DNA of 64,000 nucleotides. It comes from Christensenellaceae bacterium. GTDB taxonomy: Bacteria > Bacillota > Clostridia > Christensenellales > Aristaeellaceae. The notes below the pieces were generated by a model. It was not told the origin of the DNA. It saw nothing but the letters and a program-made list of their open reading frames with translations, and did no database searches. The stretch covers positions 1-64,000 of the forward strand of contig JAHHSO010000002.1 of assembly GCA_020025205.1 (NCBI GenBank), written 5' to 3'. Positions 17,425 to 25,661 of the stretch are shown here, in pieces; the first letter of the stretch is position 1; each line of letters opens with the position of its first letter. A program made the translations under genes and the position numbers.

Positions 17425-18192
17425 ATGAAGGAAATTCGGAGCATTCACAATCCAACGGCACAGATGCTGAGGGACTTAAAGAATGCAAAAGCTCGCAGAG
17501 AAACGGGTCTGTTTGTCGTGGAAGGTGCAAAAATGGTGGAAGAGGCATTGCCCCTGTGCCGCACGCTGGTAGTTGAAGATGGTCGGGAATCGGAATATGC
17601 AGCCATGATCGCCGCTGCTGATGAACAGGGCTGTGAAGTGCTGCTGGTTTCGGAACCGGTGATGCAGGCAATCAGCACGGCCAAAAGTTCACAGGGGATC
17701 TTGTGTACGACAATGATTCCGAAAGAGCCGGAGCAGCTGACTGGGCGGCGTATTGTTGCGTTGGACGGCGTGCAAGATCCGGGCAATGTGGGCACGATTT
17801 TGCGTACAGCAGATGCGGCTGGATTTGACGGCGCGATTCTGGGAGCAGGCTGTGCCAGCCTGTACGGCCCGAAGACGCTGCGTGCAACGATGGGCAGTAT
17901 CTTTCGCGTACCGGTCAGACAGGTGGATGATCTGGCCGCTGAGCTGGAGACGATGAAGGCGCGCGGCTATGCGGTGGCAGTAACGGAGCTGGGCGGAGAG
18001 GATTTTTATGTCGGCTGCCCGCGTGGAAATGCGGTGCTTGTCATCGGCAGTGAGGGTCAAGGCGTCAGCTCGGCTGTCAGCAAACAGGCAACCCATCATC
18101 TGACCCTGCCGATGCGCGGTGGCGCTGAGTCTTTGAATGCGGCTGTCGCAGCGGGAATTATGATTTACGAAATGGCTCGCGAAACTGTTTAA
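17425..18192 (+). CDS. SpoU/TrmH-family RNA 2'-O-methyltransferase
   Basis: 255 residues. The N-terminal substrate-binding domain (about 1-100) contains ARRETGLFVVEGAKMVEEAL. The C-terminal SPOUT domain carries motif 1 (DPGNVGTILRTADA), motif 2 (VIGSEGQGVS) and motif 3 (LPMRGGAESLNAAVAAGI), which form the knot and bind S-adenosylmethionine. It methylates a ribose in rRNA or tRNA; the target is unknown. AAGGAGG lies 8 bases before the ATG. It is the third gene of the run starting at 15856 and is closed by a strong terminator. Confidence 0.9.
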   Translation: MKEIRSIHNPTAQMLRDLKNAKARRETGLFVVEGAKMVEEALPLCRTLVVEDGRESEYAAMIAAADEQGCEVLLVSEPVMQAISTAKSSQGILCTTMIPKEPEQLTGRRIVALDGVQDPGNVGTILRTADAAGFDGAILGAGCASLYGPKTLRATMGSIFRVPVRQVDDLAAELETMKARGYAVAVTELGGEDFYVGCPRGNAVLVIGSEGQGVSSAVSKQATHHLTLPMRGGAESLNAAVAAGIMIYEMARETV

Positions 18193-18204
18193 AATGAAAG
18201 AAGG

Positions 18205-18239
18205 CCCCCTGCTGTTCATGAACTGCAGGGGGTTTTTGT
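18205..18239 (+). terminator. Terminator after the SpoU methyltransferase
   Basis: CCCCCTGC (18205-18212) and GCAGGGGG (18225-18232) form a GC-rich stem followed by TTTTTGT. Confidence 0.9.
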
Positions 18240-18423
18240 GTTATGAGGGCGGTGTTCGCCCGAGGGGGTTATCAGGAAATCCACCTCGCCGAGGCTGGAA
18301 TCTTCTACATAAGGCGATTCAAAGGGAACGGAAACCGAACACGCATCGCAGAAAACGATGTGGGAAAAAGCGGAAAAGGCCGCATAGCCTGTAACTTGCT
18401 TCAAAAGGCTGATGGGTTGAGCG

Positions 18424-19305
18424 TTAATTGAAGGCATTGCCATAGCGGCGGGAATACTCGCTGCGAGCCTCAGTGGGCCAGTCTGCAAAGTTCGGGCCAT
18501 ATTTATCAAACCAGGCCTGCGCGGTGGCAGATGAATCGGCAGATATGGAAGGCGTGGTTGCTTGCTCAGGGTCGGAATGGCTGAGCAGCTCGCCTGTTTT
18601 CATGTCAAACGATGCAGAGAAGGAGCAGCCGTTTTCATAGATGTTATTCAGAACAACGAGGCAAACACCATCCGGGCTTGTGGTTGCGTTGGCTGTAAAT
18701 TCATCAAACGTGAAAATTGTTGTGTCACACAGCTCGTTGTAAAGATCACGCGTCTGTTGAATGATGCTGTTCACGCTGGGCTCAGCCGATTCAGCTGGTT
18801 TTAGAGAGAACAGAGGCGTTGCACTGACAACGGGTGTCGGAGCAGGTGTAACAACAGGCGTGGGGGAAGGAGTAACAACCGGTGTTGGGGTGGGGGAAGG
18901 AGTGACAACCGGTGTCGGAGAAGGCGTAGGAGTTGGAGAAGGAGAAGGAGAAGGAGAAGGAGTAGGAGTTGGAGAAGGCGTGACAACCGGTGTTGGAGCA
19001 GGGGTAGCAACGGGTGTTGGAGTAAATACCGCAAGAGGTGTGCTGTCCGGAGAAGGGTTGGAAAGATGACTATCTGTGACGGTGGAGACCGTTGCAGTAT
19101 GCATTTTAGCCAAAGACAAAGGGGCTATCAAAACGACAAGCAGCAGCCCCGCGCATACGAGATCCAGCCGCAGATTCAGCCGCTTTTTCTTTTGGGGCTG
19201 TGCATTGCGGACGGCACGCAGGACACTGCGCTTATCCTGCGCATTAAAACGAATGCCGGAGAGGCTTTCGTCGATGCTTTCTTGAATCATTGGATTTTTT
19301 TTCAT
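18424..19305 (-). CDS. Membrane anti-sigma-like protein with Pro/Thr/Ser spacer
   Basis: 293 residues. A short cytoplasmic N-terminus (1-42) of anti-sigma type is followed by one membrane helix (about 46-66). Then comes a long low-complexity spacer (about 90-175) of PTPVVTPSPTPT repeats, and a folded extracellular domain (about 185-293). The end of that domain, CSFSASFDMKTGELLS, resembles PepSY-like beta structure. The start 5 bases after the sigma-factor gene, with AAGGAGG, indicates coupling. Inference: it holds the ECF sigma factor at the membrane and senses something at or beyond the cell wall. Confidence 0.7.
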   Translation of the reverse strand: MKKNPMIQESIDESLSGIRFNAQDKRSVLRAVRNAQPQKKKRLNLRLDLVCAGLLLVVLIAPLSLAKMHTATVSTVTDSHLSNPSPDSTPLAVFTPTPVATPAPTPVVTPSPTPTPSPSPSPSPTPTPSPTPVVTPSPTPTPVVTPSPTPVVTPAPTPVVSATPLFSLKPAESAEPSVNSIIQQTRDLYNELCDTTIFTFDEFTANATTSPDGVCLVVLNNIYENGCSFSASFDMKTGELLSHSDPEQATTPSISADSSATAQAWFDKYGPNFADWPTEARSEYSRRYGNAFN

Positions 19306-19310
19306 CGAAA

Positions 19311-19817
19311 TCAGCCTCCTTCCAATGATGTGCGAAGTTTTTTCTGGGCCTGCTGAAGCCGTCGTGTGGCGGTTGACGGCGATATGCCCAGAATGTTGGA
19401 GCATGTTCTGAGGTTCAAATCCTGATAATAATAGAGCAGCACGAGTTCACGGTACTTGACGGGAAGTGCCCAGACGGCACGGGTTAAGTCGATGTGGCTG
19501 TCAGTGTCAAAGGACACAGACAAAGGCAAGACATCGATTTCTGTGCGTTTGTCGATGTGACGCATCCAGGAAGAACGAAGTTCATCCTTGCAGGTGTTGA
19601 TGGCGATGCGCAGAATCCATGCTTTCTCATTGGCAATGCTGCCGTCCAGCAGTTCATCAATATGCTGAAAGGACTTGATGAACGTATCTTGCGCAGCGTC
19701 TTCTGCAGCGCTGAGGCTGTGCAGGTAAACGTAGCACAGTCGCTTAATGCTGTCGCCATATTGGGTCATCAGGCGCGAAAGTTCTGCTTCGCGGGCTTCT
19801 TCTGTATAGGCGGCCAT
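19311..19817 (-). CDS. ECF-type RNA polymerase sigma factor
   Basis: 168 residues. Region 2 (about 18-85) contains AAEDAAQDTFIKSFQHID. Region 4 (about 110-165) contains LPVKYRELVLLYYYQDLNLRTCSNILGISPSTATRRLQQAQKKLR, with the HTH. There is no sigma region 1 or 3, so it is an ECF (group 4) factor. GGAGG precedes the ATG. The adjacent membrane protein is its probable anti-sigma factor. Target promoters cannot be predicted. Confidence 0.9.
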   Translation of the reverse strand: MAAYTEEAREAELSRLMTQYGDSIKRLCYVYLHSLSAAEDAAQDTFIKSFQHIDELLDGSIANEKAWILRIAINTCKDELRSSWMRHIDKRTEIDVLPLSVSFDTDSHIDLTRAVWALPVKYRELVLLYYYQDLNLRTCSNILGISPSTATRRLQQAQKKLRTSLEGG

Positions 19818-20085
19818 GCGCTGCTCACCTCCTTCATGTACTAAGACGATGCAGACTGATCAAAATTGCATATTTTGGAAAAGTTTTTTGAAAAGGCACT
19901 TCAAAGAGCGAAAGTGAACGGGAAGAAAAAGAATTTGACCGGAAAAAGAATTTTGATCAATCGCCCTTGCGTTTCGTTTTGCAAATCATTAAAATAGTAA
20001 AAAGACGGATTTTACATCGTTTATGTTATAGTCTAATGGGAGTCTAGCCAACAGATTTTTTGGATGAAATATGGAGGGTTGAAGG

Positions 20086-21849
20086 ATGAATCGAGTGATC
20101 GGTATTGATTTGGGCACCACAAACAGCTGTGTTGCTGTTATGGAAGATGGCGAGCCGGTAGTAATTCCCAACTCCGAAGGCGCAAGAACCACGCCGTCCA
20201 TCGTTGCGTTTACGGCATCGGGTGAGCGTGTTGTGGGGGACGCGGCGCGCCGTCAACAGGCGGTGAATGCTGGAAGAACTGTGCAGTCCATCAAGCGTGA
20301 AATGGGCAGCGATTACAGGGTTAAAATTGATGGAAAATCCTATGCGCCGCAGGAAATCTCCGCTATGATTCTGCAAAAGCTTCGCCGGGATGCGGAAGCT
20401 TTTCTGGGCGAGCCTGTGACGCAGGCGGTCATCACTGTTCCGGCATATTTTTCCGACAGCCAGCGTCAGGCAACCAAGGATGCCGGACGCATTGCCGGGC
20501 TGGAAGTTCTGCGCATCATCAATGAACCGACGGCGGCTGCGTTTGCTTACGGGTTGGATCATGGACAGGCGCAGAAAATACTGGTGTATGATCTGGGAGG
20601 AGGAACGTTTGATGTCTCCCTCATTGAGATTGGTGACGGCGTGATTGAAGTGCTGGCGACCAGCGGCAACAACCATTTGGGCGGGGACGACTTTGACCAG
20701 CGGCTGACCGACCATCTGATCCAGACGTTCAAACAGACTGAAAAGGTTGATTTGAAGCATGACCCGGCAGCCATGCTGCGCGTGCGCGAAGCGGCGGAAA
20801 AGGCCAAGCGCGAACTGTCCGGCCAACTGACGGCTCAGGTGATGCTGCCGTTCCTCACACAGGATAAGGATGGGCCGCACCATATGGACATCACGGTGAC
20901 GCGTGCGCAATTTGAAGCGATGACCAGCGATCTGGTGGATATGACTTGCGGGCCGGTCAATCAGGTCATGGGCGATGCTGCGCTCAAGATGAGCGATCTG
21001 TCCCAGGTTCTGCTTGTGGGCGGCAGCACAAGGATGCCTGCCGTGCAGGAGATGGTGAAGCGGCTTACAGGCAAGACGCCCAGCAAAGTGATGAATCCGG
21101 ATGAGTGCGTCGCGATGGGCGCCGCGCTTCAAGGCGGCAAGCTGTCTGTTGGAACGTCTATGACGGTTGCATCTCCTGCGCAGGACATCATTCTCATGGA
21201 TGTGACGCCGCTGTCTCTGTCCATTGAGACGATGGGCGGCGTGGCCACCAAAATTATCGATCGCAATACAACGATTCCGGCTCGTCACAGTCAGATTTTC
21301 ACAACGGCTGCGCCTTTTCAGACTGCCGTGGATATCAAGGTTTTGCAGGGCGAGCGCCACTTTGCAAGAGACAATAAATTGCTTGGCAACTTCCGCCTCA
21401 AGGGTATTCGCCGCGCTATGGCGGGCGTGCCGCAGATTGAAGTGACGTTTGCCATTGATGCTAACGGCATTGTCACAGTTTCCGCGAAGGATTTGGGCAC
21501 GGGCAACCAGCAGGAAATCACGATTTCTTCTTCCAGCAACATGACCGAGGAAGAAATCCGGCATGCAATGGAGGATGCGCAAAGGTATGAGGCGTGGGAC
21601 AGGGAACGCCAGAAGGCGCTGGATGTGCGTAATGCGGCTGAACGCCTGATTTATGAGACGGAGCAGGCCGTAAGTCAGGATAAACAACTTGACCATGCGG
21701 CGAAAAAGAGAATCAAAGAAGATATTTCTGCGCTCAAGAAGGCGGTTCACAAGACCAGGCCGGAGGAGATCACCAATGAGCAGGCGGCTGAGATTGAGCA
21801 GCTGATGCAGCGCGTTAACGAAAGCGCCGGAATCATTCATAAAAACTGA
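20086..21849 (+). CDS. dnaK: Hsp70-family chaperone, DnaK-like, short C-terminus
   Basis: 587 residues. The ATPase domain (1-about 350) has GIDLGTTNSCVAVMEDGEP, the phosphate loop YDLGGGTFDVSL and LVGGSTRMP. The substrate domain (about 360-500) has DVTPLSLSIETMGG. The lid ends at residue 587 without the disordered Gly-rich tail of housekeeping DnaK. No grpE, hrcA or dnaJ is adjacent, and no CIRCE inverted repeat is visible upstream. It may therefore be a second Hsp70 of this genome; if it is the only one, the heat-shock operon is split. It begins after ATGGAGGG and has its own terminator. Confidence 0.9.
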   Translation: MNRVIGIDLGTTNSCVAVMEDGEPVVIPNSEGARTTPSIVAFTASGERVVGDAARRQQAVNAGRTVQSIKREMGSDYRVKIDGKSYAPQEISAMILQKLRRDAEAFLGEPVTQAVITVPAYFSDSQRQATKDAGRIAGLEVLRIINEPTAAAFAYGLDHGQAQKILVYDLGGGTFDVSLIEIGDGVIEVLATSGNNHLGGDDFDQRLTDHLIQTFKQTEKVDLKHDPAAMLRVREAAEKAKRELSGQLTAQVMLPFLTQDKDGPHHMDITVTRAQFEAMTSDLVDMTCGPVNQVMGDAALKMSDLSQVLLVGGSTRMPAVQEMVKRLTGKTPSKVMNPDECVAMGAALQGGKLSVGTSMTVASPAQDIILMDVTPLSLSIETMGGVATKIIDRNTTIPARHSQIFTTAAPFQTAVDIKVLQGERHFARDNKLLGNFRLKGIRRAMAGVPQIEVTFAIDANGIVTVSAKDLGTGNQQEITISSSSNMTEEEIRHAMEDAQRYEAWDRERQKALDVRNAAERLIYETEQAVSQDKQLDHAAKKRIKEDISALKKAVHKTRPEEITNEQAAEIEQLMQRVNESAGIIHKN

Positions 21850-21855
21850 ATATGC

Positions 21856-21892
21856 GCCGTTTCTCCAAATGGGGAAGCGGCATATTTTGTTT
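21856..21892 (+). terminator. Terminator after dnaK
   Basis: GCCGTTTCTCC pairs with GGGGAAGCGGC around AAAT (two G-T pairs), followed by a T-rich stretch. Confidence 0.65.
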
Positions 21893-21959
21893 GCAGAATA
21901 TTGCGGATATAAACCGAACGCCGCCCCTTTAAAAGGGACGGCGAATTTCAGTCTGTCGA

Positions 21960-22082
21960 TCAGAAGAGGCTAGAAGCAATATAGGGCAGGATAGCAGTCA
22001 GCAGCAGCGCGCAGCATGCCACCAGTGCCACGACACGCACCATTTTCTTCTTCTGCTCATCGCGCTTGGTTTTAGAAGCCAT
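21960..22082 (-). CDS. Small single-pass membrane protein (40 residues)
   Basis: The sequence has a charged N-terminus (MASKTKRDEQKKKMVRVV) and one hydrophobic helix (about 19-38, ALVACCALLLTAILPYIA). GGAGGG lies 7 bases before the ATG. It is too short for most gene finders. It resembles the tiny DUF4044/Prli42-type membrane proteins of Firmicutes, but the similarity is by general build only. It converges on dnaK, with a GC-rich hairpin (21919-21943) between them. Confidence 0.6.
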   Translation of the reverse strand: MASKTKRDEQKKKMVRVVALVACCALLLTAILPYIASSLF

Positions 22083-22191
22083 TGGACTCACCCTCCAGTC
22101 TTCACAAGAATATATGTATTATAGCACAGAAAGTGCGAAACGTACAGGGGTATTTTTAGGCCGCATAAAAATGTGAATTTAAAAAATCGTC

Positions 22192-22220
22192 TTGACACCG
22201 GTGCAAACCGCGCATATAAT
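22192..22220 (+). promoter_or_regulatory. Promoter of the cysE-cysS T-box transcript
   Basis: Consensus TTGACA (22192-22197) and TATAAT (22215-22220), 17 bases apart, with the start expected near 22227. Confidence 0.9.
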
Positions 22221-22221
22221 G

Positions 22222-22466
22222 TCTTTAAAGGCTTTGAACGGAAAAGTAATCCCGTTTGCTTCCATCAGAGAGGACGCGTCATCGGCTGAAAGCGTGTCCG
22301 GGCAAGAACGGGGTGAAGTGCATCCGGGAGCTTCGGGGCTGACTGCATTTGCACAGGCTTCGACATGGACGTCGTGTTAAGACGATTGAGTGGAGCACCA
22401 TGGTGCTCAATCAGAGTGGAACCGCGGCTCTGCCGTCTCTGTTTGGAGACGGCAGGGCTTTTTCTA
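22222..22466 (+). promoter_or_regulatory. T-box riboswitch, cysteine type
   Basis: The leader has a long stem I with an AGAGAG segment (22266-22271), and the T-box motif AGAGTGGAACCGCGG (22413-22427). An intrinsic terminator follows (CTCTGCCGTCTC pairing with GGAGACGGCAGGG, then CTTTTT, 22428-22466). Binding of uncharged tRNA should favour the antiterminator. The specifier region reads GTGAAGTGCATCC. TGC (Cys, 22319-22321) fits the downstream genes, but strict spacing after GAA would give GTG (Val, 22318-22320). Gene context favours cysteine. Confidence 0.9.
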
Positions 22467-22491
22467 TTCACGCGAAGGGAGCGAGTGAAGC

Positions 22492-23166
22492 ATGTTTGAT
22501 AACCTGCGCGCTGATGTGAAGACTGTTCTGGAAAGGGATCCGGCGGCAAAATCCAAAATGGAGGTGCTGCTGTGCTATCCGTCTGTGAAGGCGCTTTTAT
22601 ATCACAGAATGGCGCACAAGCTTTACAGGGGCGGCCATACGACATTGGCTCGATGGATTTCTCAGCACAGCAGACATGTTACCGGCATCGAGATTCATCC
22701 CGGTGCCTGCATTGGAAAGCGACTTTTCATTGATCATGGAAATGGTGTGGTCATTGGCGAAACGGCACAAATCGGTGACGATGTGACGATTTATCAGGGC
22801 GTGACGCTGGGCGGTACGGGCAAGGACATCGGCAAACGCCATCCGACCATTGGCAACTGTGTCACCATCGGCGCAGGCGCGAAGATTTTGGGGCCATTCA
22901 GGGTGGGGGATGGAAGCAAGATCGGAGCCAGTGCCGTGGTGCTCAAAGAAGTGCCGCCCAACTGCACGGTGGTTGGAAATCCCGGGCGCATTGTTCGCAG
23001 AAAAGGCGAGCCCAAAGGCGTTGATCTGGATCAGGTTCATCTGCCCGACCCGATCAAGGCGCATATTCTGGCTCTGGAAGAACGCGTTTCTGAACTGGAA
23101 GAAGCGATGCATAAAAATTTTGGCACACATGTAATCAAGGAGGAATTGGATCATGCAGATCTATAA
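22492..23166 (+). CDS. cysE: Serine O-acetyltransferase
   Basis: 224 residues. It makes O-acetylserine from serine and acetyl-CoA, the first step of cysteine synthesis. The left-handed beta-helix is visible in the hexapeptide repeats from about residue 65 (IEIHPGACIGKRLFIDHGNG) to 165. Catalytic His and Asp lie in DHGNGVVIGETAQIGDDVTIYQGVTLGGTG. It is the short EpsC/NifP-like type common in Firmicutes. It overlaps cysS by 14 bases. Expression is under the preceding T-box. Confidence 0.95.
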   Translation: MFDNLRADVKTVLERDPAAKSKMEVLLCYPSVKALLYHRMAHKLYRGGHTTLARWISQHSRHVTGIEIHPGACIGKRLFIDHGNGVVIGETAQIGDDVTIYQGVTLGGTGKDIGKRHPTIGNCVTIGAGAKILGPFRVGDGSKIGASAVVLKEVPPNCTVVGNPGRIVRRKGEPKGVDLDQVHLPDPIKAHILALEERVSELEEAMHKNFGTHVIKEELDHADL

Positions 23167-24550
23167 CACACAGACGCGCAGAAAAGAGGAGTTTGTCCCG
23201 ATTGAAGAGGGAAAAGTTAGCATCTACGCGTGCGGCCCGACGGTGTACAACTATTTCCATATTGGCAACGCGCGCCCGTTTATCGTGTTTGATACGCTGC
23301 GCCGCTATCTGGAGCATAAGGGCTATGAAGTGAAATTTGTGCAGAACTTCACGGACATTGACGACAAGATGATCCGGCGCGCCAATGAAGAAGGCATCAC
23401 CGTCAAGGAACTTGGCGACCGCTATATTAAGGAATACTATAAAGATGCGGATGCTCTGGGGATTGAGCGCGCCACGGTCAACCCCAAGGCGACCGAACAT
23501 ATTTCGGAAATCATTGACCTGATCAGGAAGCTGGAAGAAAAAGGGCTGGCTTACGCCTGCCCGAATGGCGACGTTTATTACAACACCCGCGGTTTTGCGG
23601 GCTATGGCAAGCTTTCTGGACAGAATCTTGACGACCTTGAAAATGGCGCACGCATTGATGTGGACCCCAACAAACGCGATCCGATGGACTTTGCTGTTTG
23701 GAAGGCGCAGAAACCGGGCGAGCCGGCGTGGGAATCTCCGTGGGGAATGGGTCGTCCCGGCTGGCACATTGAGTGCTCCGCCATGAGCATGAAGTACCTG
23801 GGCGAAACGATAGACATTCACTGCGGCGGCAAGGACTTGGTTTTCCCACATCATGAGAACGAGATTGCTCAGAGCGAAGGCGCTACAGGCAAGCCGTTTG
23901 TTCATTACTGGATGCACAACGGATTTATCAATGTGGATAACCAGAAGATGTCCAAGTCCCTGGGCAACTTCTTCACCGTCCGCGATATTGCCAAGGAATT
24001 TGATTTGGAAGCTGTTCGCATGTTCATGCTCAGTGCGCATTACCGCAGCCCGATCAACTTCTCCCGCGACATGATTGAGCAGGCCAAAGCATCTTTGGAT
24101 CGCCTGTATAATGCCCGCGACCATTATCTCTTCCTGATGGAAAAAGCGCCGGAAGAGGGCACGCTTGATGAGGAACTGATGGCGCAGGTGAAGGCGACCC
24201 GCGAAGGGTTTGATGCGGCTATGGATGACGACATGAACACCGCGGATGCCATCGGAAAGATTTTTGAACTGGTTCGCGCGGCGAATACCATGCTCAGCGA
24301 GAACAGCCCAAAGGCAGCTTTCAAAGCTGTTCTGGACACGCTGCATGAGCTGTGCAGCGTTCTGGGCATTCTGAACCGCAAGACGGGCGCGTCTGAAGAC
24401 GATGGCGTGCAGGCGCTTTTGGATGCACGCGCGAAAGCTCGTGCAGAAAAGAACTGGGCGGAGAGCGACCGTCTGCGCGATGAGATTACCGCACTGGGCT
24501 ACGTGCTCAAGGATACAAAACAGGGACAACAGGTGACTAAGGCACTGTAA
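23153..24550 (+). CDS. cysS: Cysteinyl-tRNA synthetase
   Basis: 465 residues, full length. Zinc ligands include Cys27 in YACGPTVYN, followed by the class I HIGH-like HIGN (36-39). WHIECSAM and FPHHENE supply more of the zinc site and pocket, and KMSKS holds the second ATP motif. It attaches cysteine to tRNA-Cys. The ATG lies inside the end of cysE with AAGGAGG upstream. Regulation of charging and synthesis by one T-box gives a closed loop. Confidence 0.97.
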   Translation: MQIYNTQTRRKEEFVPIEEGKVSIYACGPTVYNYFHIGNARPFIVFDTLRRYLEHKGYEVKFVQNFTDIDDKMIRRANEEGITVKELGDRYIKEYYKDADALGIERATVNPKATEHISEIIDLIRKLEEKGLAYACPNGDVYYNTRGFAGYGKLSGQNLDDLENGARIDVDPNKRDPMDFAVWKAQKPGEPAWESPWGMGRPGWHIECSAMSMKYLGETIDIHCGGKDLVFPHHENEIAQSEGATGKPFVHYWMHNGFINVDNQKMSKSLGNFFTVRDIAKEFDLEAVRMFMLSAHYRSPINFSRDMIEQAKASLDRLYNARDHYLFLMEKAPEEGTLDEELMAQVKATREGFDAAMDDDMNTADAIGKIFELVRAANTMLSENSPKAAFKAVLDTLHELCSVLGILNRKTGASEDDGVQALLDARAKARAEKNWAESDRLRDEITALGYVLKDTKQGQQVTKAL

Positions 24551-24559
24551 TCAACTAAA

Positions 24560-24599
24560 AGACAGTCTGTCCGAAAGGATGGACTGTCTATTTTTTTGA
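24560..24599 (+). terminator. Terminator after cysS
   Basis: AGACAGTC (24560-24567) pairs with GACTGTCT (24582-24589), with an inner TCC/GGA pairing and a run of T after it. Confidence 0.9.
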
Positions 24600-24823
24600 A
24601 CAATTTTAAACGGGTGGATTGATCATGAAAAAAAGCGGAACATGGAGATGATCATTCGTGTCAGAAAACAGAACGGCAGCATGCGTTTGATAAAGGCAGC
24701 AAGCATTTCAAATCAGAAAAGAGACGGATTTTCTTGCGGTGAATCACTTTGAAATTCAAACAACGATGGATAAGGGATGATTTCATGAGCCAAAGCAAAG
24801 AAGAGACGAGCGACATAGAAAGG

Positions 24824-24900
24824 TTTGTCGAATCAGGGCGATTATTCTTCATTTTTCGCGCAAAGAAACGACAGAGAAAATAGAGGTCTCTTGTTATAAT
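24824..24900 (+). promoter_or_regulatory. Spo0A-type promoter of the spoIIG operon
   Basis: A full 0A box TTTGTCGAA (24824-24832) and a weaker one TTTTTCGCG (24852-24860) precede a -35-like ACGACA (24868-24873) and a perfect TATAAT (24895-24900). The long 21-base spacer and two upstream 0A sites match the known layout of the Bacillus subtilis spoIIG promoter, which phosphorylated Spo0A activates. The predicted transcript starts at or next to the spoIIGA ATG. Confidence 0.65.
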
Positions 24901-24906
24901 GCAGAC

Positions 24907-25632
24907 ATGAAAGGCATTTTCCTGATGGATGCGCTGATGGATGCGCTGATGACAGCAATGGCGCTTCGGATGCTGGGCAGAACCATACGGCCGGGGCGTG
25001 TCCTCTTGGCGGCATGTATTGGCGCATTTGCAGCTGCTGGATCAAGAATGCTCTCGCTTTCCGGCGGCGGATTGATTATTCTTTGGCTGGCGGTTGCGTT
25101 TGCGATGATGATTGCAGCTGGAGGACGTGAAAGCTTATATAGGCCAATGAGCAGCACAGCTGCACTTTTTGCATCGGCTGGACTTCTTGGCGGTACAGTG
25201 CTGGCGCTTTCGGGCGCTGCGGGATCATTGAAGGGCGGTTTTTTGCTGGGAGCAGCGGCGGCGCCTGTGATGATAGCGGTAACACTCAGAAGGCGGCGGG
25301 CAGCGGGCAATCAGGTGCATGTACGCATCGTGCATCATGGAAAACGGACGGACTTTTCGGCGCTTGTGGACAGCGGAAACGGATTAAGGGATTACCTCAC
25401 AGGAAGGCCTGTTATCGTTCTGCCGGAGGCGAGCAGAGCGGCTGTTGGTGAAGCGGCGTTTCGACCTATTTTTGCCAATACAGCGGGAGGCCGACAGATG
25501 ATGTGGTGTTTTACACCCGATCAGATATATTTTTTTTCAGATGGAAGATGGAGGATGGTTAAAGCAGCACTTGCATTTTCGCCGGGCTTGGGGGAAAAAG
25601 ATCCGGCACTATTTCCTGCAGTGCTTTTATGA
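24907..25632 (+). CDS. spoIIGA: Sigma-E processing peptidase SpoIIGA
   Basis: 241 residues, shorter than the roughly 300 of Bacillus. Four or five membrane helices occupy about 1-128. The C-terminal domain is a retroviral-type aspartic protease half with the catalytic Asp155 in SALVDSGNGL. It cuts the pro-sequence of SigE in the mother cell after a signal from the forespore. The ATG at 24907 gives an N-terminus (MKGIF) like SpoIIGA elsewhere; ATGs at 24925 and 24937 are alternatives. It directly precedes sigE, the classic spoIIG order. Confidence 0.85.
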   Translation: MKGIFLMDALMDALMTAMALRMLGRTIRPGRVLLAACIGAFAAAGSRMLSLSGGGLIILWLAVAFAMMIAAGGRESLYRPMSSTAALFASAGLLGGTVLALSGAAGSLKGGFLLGAAAAPVMIAVTLRRRRAAGNQVHVRIVHHGKRTDFSALVDSGNGLRDYLTGRPVIVLPEASRAAVGEAAFRPIFANTAGGRQMMWCFTPDQIYFFSDGRWRMVKAALAFSPGLGEKDPALFPAVLL

Positions 25633-25661
25633 GACACGAATATAAAAGAGGGGGATTGAAC

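Noticed and set aside
18216..18509. 97-codon minus-strand frame after the anti-sigma gene
   Set aside because: It overlaps the end of the anti-sigma-like gene in another frame and the SpoU terminator, and has no ribosome site or motif.
18820..19040. Repetitive DNA resembling a minisatellite or CRISPR-like array
   Set aside because: Units are short, uneven and in frame. They encode the Pro/Thr/Ser stalk of the anti-sigma-like protein, and there are no spacers.
19818..20085. Heat-shock control site (CIRCE) before dnaK
   Set aside because: No TTAGCACTC-N9-GAGTGCTAA-like inverted repeat is present in the leader.
20044..21840. 598-codon minus-strand frame opposite dnaK
   Set aside because: It is an antisense shadow of dnaK, rich in His and Arg with no motif; the plus-strand gene is certain.
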